From the NCBI GenBank assembly GCA_900765115.1, contig CAAFQK010000103.1, positions 1-27,643 of the forward strand: a stretch of 27,643 nt of DNA. Reading direction: 5' to 3'. Source of the stretch: an uncultured Collinsella sp. Lineage in GTDB: Bacteria; Actinomycetota; Coriobacteriia; Coriobacteriales; Coriobacteriaceae. The notes under the pieces were generated by a model that was not told where the DNA came from, did no database searches, and saw only the letters and a program-made list of their open reading frames with translations. Within the stretch, counting starts at the first letter, position 1; each line of letters begins with the position of its first letter. A program made the translations under genes and the position numbers. Below, piece after piece: positions 24,648-27,643 of the stretch.

Positions 24648-24725
24648 CTCCCAGGGGAAACGTGTTACAAAGCCTTCTTTGCAGGACGATGAAGATCAGA
24701 AACCCAACGTCGTACGCGTAGGGAC

Positions 24726-25425
24726 TTACCCAACACCCACGCCATTTCGATCTTCTGGGCCTTCAACGCCACGTCCCGATAAGCATCCGGGCATCGGAAT
24801 GACCTCGTCGCAAGCCGCAAGCATCTCTTCGTCATGAGTGACAACAATTACAATATGGTCTCTCTTAACCTCATGAAGCAATTTAATTAGCGCGCTCCGG
24901 CTCTTCGCATCAAGCGCTGAAGTTGACTCAAGAAACAACATGACGTCCGGCGATTTCAACATCTGCCGCACAATTGCGATGTTCTGCTTCTCCCCGCCGG
25001 ACACCCCTCCTTTCTTGCTGCCAAGCATCGCTGCCGCCCCGTTCTCCGCAGCGGCAATCATTTTGTCTAACCCCAATATGGCAAGCATCCGATTCAGTTT
25101 GTCGGCCTCGAAATCATCAGAAAGCAGCGTAAGATTATCGAGGATCGTCCCCCCAACAATAGGGGGCTCTTGCTCCGTAATGCCAACTCGGCACCGCCGC
25201 AATGCGTATCGGTCGATGCGACGCTGTGATACCCCGTTGTAGAGGACGGCCCCTTCCGTGTTATCTGGATATAGACCCAATATCACTGACAGCAGCGAGC
25301 TCTTCCCCGAGCCATTTCTTCTTGCTTACTGTTTTTCTTATATTGTAACGATTTTCGATAAGAGGAAAGATTACTCCATGACGCGCAAGCCCGAACTCTA
25401 AGCGTTTCCCATCAGCATTGCCCAT
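24726..25425 (-). pseudogene. Second ABC exporter half-transporter, membrane domain deleted and frameshifted
   Basis: The gene starts at the ATG at 25425, overlapping the end of the intact ABC gene by 14 bases, and reads MGNADGKRLEFGLARHG... for about 35 residues. The sequence then jumps, near 25320-25330, straight into a Walker A loop (RNGSGKSSL) in a different reading frame. The six-helix membrane domain, roughly 300 residues in relatives, is missing. The first frame ends after 54 codons at 25261. The ATPase frame continues to 24726 with a signature VSGGEKQNIA and an H-loop VVTHDEE. Its Walker B reads VMLFLEST, where the usual Asp is Leu. A GTG at 25286 could start a 186-residue fragment, but that would lack Walker A. 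Almost certainly non-functional as a transporter. Confidence 0.85.
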
Positions 25426-27016
25426 TTTTCGGATCGAAATCCAAATCCAGCTTCCTATCGCATGCTGAAATCAAATCCTGATCATGGCTTACAACAAGAA
25501 TTAGCTGATCGAAGGGATTTCGATGAATATACTCCGTTAACTCCCGACGGCTTTCTTCATCTAAATCGTTCGTTGGTTCATCGAACACAAGCACTTCCGG
25601 CTGCCTGCGAAGTGCTGCGAATATCCTTAGCTTTCGATACTCTCCACCAGAAAGGTCTCTACAATTCTTGCCTTTTAACGATTCGACGGTTCGATAGAAA
25701 CTCGGCACAAGCTCTCGGAGGTTTTCGCTCGATCCCCGAATCGACGTCCTCTCAAGGTAATTCTCCACCGTTTCGTTCGGAATAAAGAGCTTTTGCGGGC
25801 ACACCGCAAACAGGTCCCGTCGGATCGTCTCCATATCGAGCTCTTCATATGGCACCGACCCCAAAGCCCGATGTCCCCCAGCAGAATATAGTCCAAGGAG
25901 CACCTTCAGAAACGTGCTTTTTCCGCATCCGTTCGGCCCGGTAATGGCATAGGTTTTTCCTTCCTCCACCTCCACGGAGAGGTCGCGGTATAAGTAGGGC
26001 TTTCCCGCGTATCGGTACGCGATGTTGGACAACGATATGCTCTCCACGTGCCCAACCGTGAGGGTGCCGCGGTCCTCGGCGTCCTCCGTCAGAGCCCCCA
26101 ATCGGTCGAACGAGGCCCTTGCGTCCTGATACGATTTGAAATAATTCAAAAAATACTTGAAGCATCCGAACGCCATCGAGTAATACGAGTTCACCATTGT
26201 GAACTCGCCTAAGCTCATTCTTCCGCTCAATATTTCCATCCCGGAGATCACGAGCAGTGCCCCCCGAAACACAGACGAGATCAGGCCGTCGCTTGATGTG
26301 GCCAGATTCGAGACCCTACTTGCTTTCATGTAAATCGGGTAGTACCCCTCGAATACCCCTTTGAGCGTCCGAGCGCTCTGGTTATATGCGCCATCGCACT
26401 TAATGTCAAACAACTGCGACAGCTCGCCGCTCACGGACGCGAAAAGCTTACTCAAACCCTCCTTGTTCGCAAGCGAACTGTTGTACAACGGCTTTTTCAA
26501 CGCCCTGAATAAAATGAAGTACGCAACAAGCGAACATGCACTTAACACCAGGAACACCGGATTAATCGAAAACAGGATGATGCATATCAACACAACCAGA
26601 ACGATGTTAAGCCCGATCGTCAGGAAGTTGTTCACGACAAACGATGACACCGCATTCGAATCCGCATACACCCTCTGCGTTGTATAGGATGGATCCGCCT
26701 GCTCCCCCTTTTCCAGGGGCCCCCGTTCAAACGACTCACACGTGGTCCCCATCAGTCTCGTCGTCATCTCCAAGATGACGCGCGATACGTTCACACCCAT
26801 CGCATACGACATGAAGGAGGCCGATATCCCTATGCCCGCAACAAAGGCCGCAAACCACACGACGCGAGATGGATCCCTATTCGTCACGAGAAAGTCTACA
26901 AACCCACCGTTTAAGGCGGGCATGACGCACGAGAGAGCAAAATTCACCAGCATGAGAATCACGAAAAGCCGTGACCCTTTACACCGAAACAACTCGTGAA
27001 CCGTCTTCTTAAACAT
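25412..27016 (-). CDS. ABC exporter, fused membrane and ATPase domains
   Basis: Half-transporter of the type I exporter family with 534 residues, acting as a dimer in the membrane. About six hydrophobic helices lie between 17 and 290. The ATPase domain then has Walker A GPNGCGKST (360-368), Q-loop Gln408 (CPQKL), signature LSGGEY (455-460), Walker B VLVFDEP (475-481) and H-loop His511 (VVSHDQD), all intact. The substrate is unknown; small peptides or bacteriocin-like molecules are common for such pairs. I choose the ATG at 27016, five bases after GGGAG; an ATG four codons earlier is possible. G+C content is visibly lower than in the genes to the left. Its natural partner, encoded directly downstream with a 14-base overlap, is broken, so this protein would have to work as a homodimer or is itself now idle. 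Confidence 0.88.
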   Translation of the reverse strand: MFKKTVHELFRCKGSRLFVILMLVNFALSCVMPALNGGFVDFLVTNRDPSRVVWFAAFVAGIGISASFMSYAMGVNVSRVILEMTTRLMGTTCESFERGPLEKGEQADPSYTTQRVYADSNAVSSFVVNNFLTIGLNIVLVVLICIILFSINPVFLVLSACSLVAYFILFRALKKPLYNSSLANKEGLSKLFASVSGELSQLFDIKCDGAYNQSARTLKGVFEGYYPIYMKASRVSNLATSSDGLISSVFRGALLVISGMEILSGRMSLGEFTMVNSYYSMAFGCFKYFLNYFKSYQDARASFDRLGALTEDAEDRGTLTVGHVESISLSNIAYRYAGKPYLYRDLSVEVEEGKTYAITGPNGCGKSTFLKVLLGLYSAGGHRALGSVPYEELDMETIRRDLFAVCPQKLFIPNETVENYLERTSIRGSSENLRELVPSFYRTVESLKGKNCRDLSGGEYRKLRIFAALRRQPEVLVFDEPTNDLDEESRRELTEYIHRNPFDQLILVVSHDQDLISACDRKLDLDFDPKNGQC

Positions 27017-27080
27017 GCCAGCTCCCATCAAGCGGCCTTTTATCCAAAACTGAATTTGCTCGCCGCTTAATCGCTCCCAT
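27009..27080 (-). CDS. Possible 23-residue open frame overlapping the ABC start
   Basis: ATG at 27080 with AAGGG four bases upstream, reading MGAIKRRANSVLDKRP then LDGSWHV. Its stop overlaps the second and third codons of the ABC exporter gene, so it could couple translation of that gene or encode a tiny peptide. There is no homology claim; the length alone makes chance a serious possibility. Confidence 0.25.
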   Translation of the reverse strand: MGAIKRRANSVLDKRPLDGSWHV

Positions 27081-27112
27081 ATATCCCTTGTTGTTAATCC
27101 TTGCTCAAGACA

Positions 27113-27466
27113 TTATCTCGGGTTGCGGTGCCCAGGATTCCATTTCACCTTTATATACATACGAATAAGCCCCCTATTTGCATAGGCAAGCGCGGCGATT
27201 ATAACAGCAGCCACCATCAGACCGAGAATAGCCCTTTTGTCCGGAAAAAGGGACGAGAGAAAAAGGCATATTGCGGAGAAAACTATAGACGCCCCCACCA
27301 CTCGGTTTGCGCCTAGAGACTCGGCCGTCCGCTTTGCCTCCTCTAAACGCTCTCCCGATAGCAATGACATTCCGGCAAGCAATCCCGTGAGCTTGCCTCG
27401 ATATATCATTATTCCGAACAACAGCAGCAGGCATGACCCCACCATTGAAACCACAACGTCCGACAT
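27113..27466 (-). CDS. Small three-helix membrane protein, DUF3784-like
   Basis: 117 residues from the ATG at 27466 (GGAG eight bases upstream); ATGs at 27472 and 27511 are alternatives. Membrane helices are predicted by eye at about 3-21, 57-73 and 78-97. Between the first two lies a charged loop with a YRGKLTGLLAGMS segment that resembles the DUF3784 pattern (short helix, then K-G-LIAG-type turn, then acidic helix). Such proteins are often found beside ABC transporters in Gram-positive bacteria, and their role is not known. It ends 97 bases before the ABC gene on the same strand and is probably co-transcribed. Family assignment is tentative. Confidence 0.6.
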   Translation of the reverse strand: MSDVVVSMVGSCLLLLFGIMIYRGKLTGLLAGMSLLSGERLEEAKRTAESLGANRVVGASIVFSAICLFLSSLFPDKRAILGLMVAAVIIAALAYANRGLIRMYIKVKWNPGHRNPR

Positions 27467-27511
27467 CGCCATCACTCCAGTCCACTCCTTCAATACCAGC
27501 CCTATCGACAA

Positions 27512-27643
27512 ACATCAAAACTTTTTTTAACCTAATATTGTATATCGATATAAATATATTCTTTGGCTCTGTTAGACCATGATTGACATCTTGCCCAATC
27601 ATCTTTTTGTAATTGCAAAATATTCGCCCCTTTGCTGGATTTA
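27512..27643. other. A+T-rich window edge, possible promoter and element border
   Basis: Strongly A+T-rich with a perfect palindrome TATATCGATATA (27541-27552). On the minus strand TACAAT (about 27536-27541) could be the -10 box of the DUF3784-like/ABC unit, without a clear -35. From 27564 the sequence GGCTCTGTTAGACC has the look of an insertion-sequence end, but only one side is in view. Confidence 0.3.

Larger units (their letters stand above)
24007..24725. other. Gene-poor, repeat-rich region upstream of ppdK
   Basis: About 720 bases without a convincing gene. It holds the ppdK promoter area, a LacI-type palindrome (24199-24216), a pair of 23-base inverted repeats (24330-24405) and the terminator of the ABC cluster (24612-24647). 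Two tiny open frames lie on the plus strand: 24152-24196 (14 residues, basic, behind GGTGG) and 24236-24358 (40 residues, poor binding site). Base composition is patchy: A+T-rich around 24150-24330, very G+C-rich around 24470-24560. The latter could be the remains of a decayed gene. Confidence 0.5.

Noticed and set aside
27174..27602. 142-codon minus-strand open frame overlapping the DUF3784-like gene
   Set aside because: It is out of frame with the three-helix protein, has a mixed Cys/Gly/Arg-rich composition and lacks a binding site.

Overview
This window reads as a chromosomal stretch from a high-G+C actinobacterium of the class Coriobacteriia, most likely Collinsella or a close relative. 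The placement is inferred from three things: a G/C-rich core with strong C/G third-position bias; a TrmFO-type tRNA methyltransferase, which is common in Firmicutes and Coriobacteriia but not in most other Actinobacteria; and a tightly packed rpsB-tsf-pyrH-frr-uppS-cdsA-dxr-rseP-ispG-proS block. No rRNA, tRNA or CRISPR array was seen.

Layout. Positions 1-383 hold a terminator of an upstream gene and the adhE control region, which has a possible Rex site. Two plus-strand genes follow: adhE (bifunctional aldehyde/alcohol dehydrogenase for NADH-recycling fermentation) and a small phosphotransferase-like kinase. Facing terminators at 3918-4033 separate them from a long run of minus-strand genes. 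Read in their own direction (right to left) these are: ppdK; rplS; rnhB; a processing/repair group (yraN, comM-like yifB, dprA, trmFO, a XerC/D recombinase); then rpsB-tsf; then pyrH-frr-uppS-cdsA-dxr-rseP-ispG-proS. The last group couples nucleotide supply, ribosome recycling, isoprenoid (MEP) synthesis, undecaprenyl and phospholipid precursors, an intramembrane protease and prolyl-tRNA synthesis. Its genes abut or overlap by a few bases, and several use GTG or TTG starts.

From about 24.0 kb the character changes. A gene-poor stretch of about 720 bp (24007-24725) carries inverted repeats, operator-like palindromes and tiny open frames. Beyond it lies a lower-G+C, probably acquired cassette on the minus strand: a three-helix DUF3784-like membrane protein, a tiny open frame, an intact ABC exporter half-transporter, and a second half-transporter that has lost its whole membrane domain through an internal deletion with a frameshift. 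The window ends in very A+T-rich DNA that may border a mobile element.

I found no convincing wholly new system. The items most worth a second look are the gutted ABC partner, an extra cytoplasmic domain in RseP, a recombinase gene whose conserved N-terminus has no ATG/GTG/TTG start, and the repeat-rich region upstream of ppdK.
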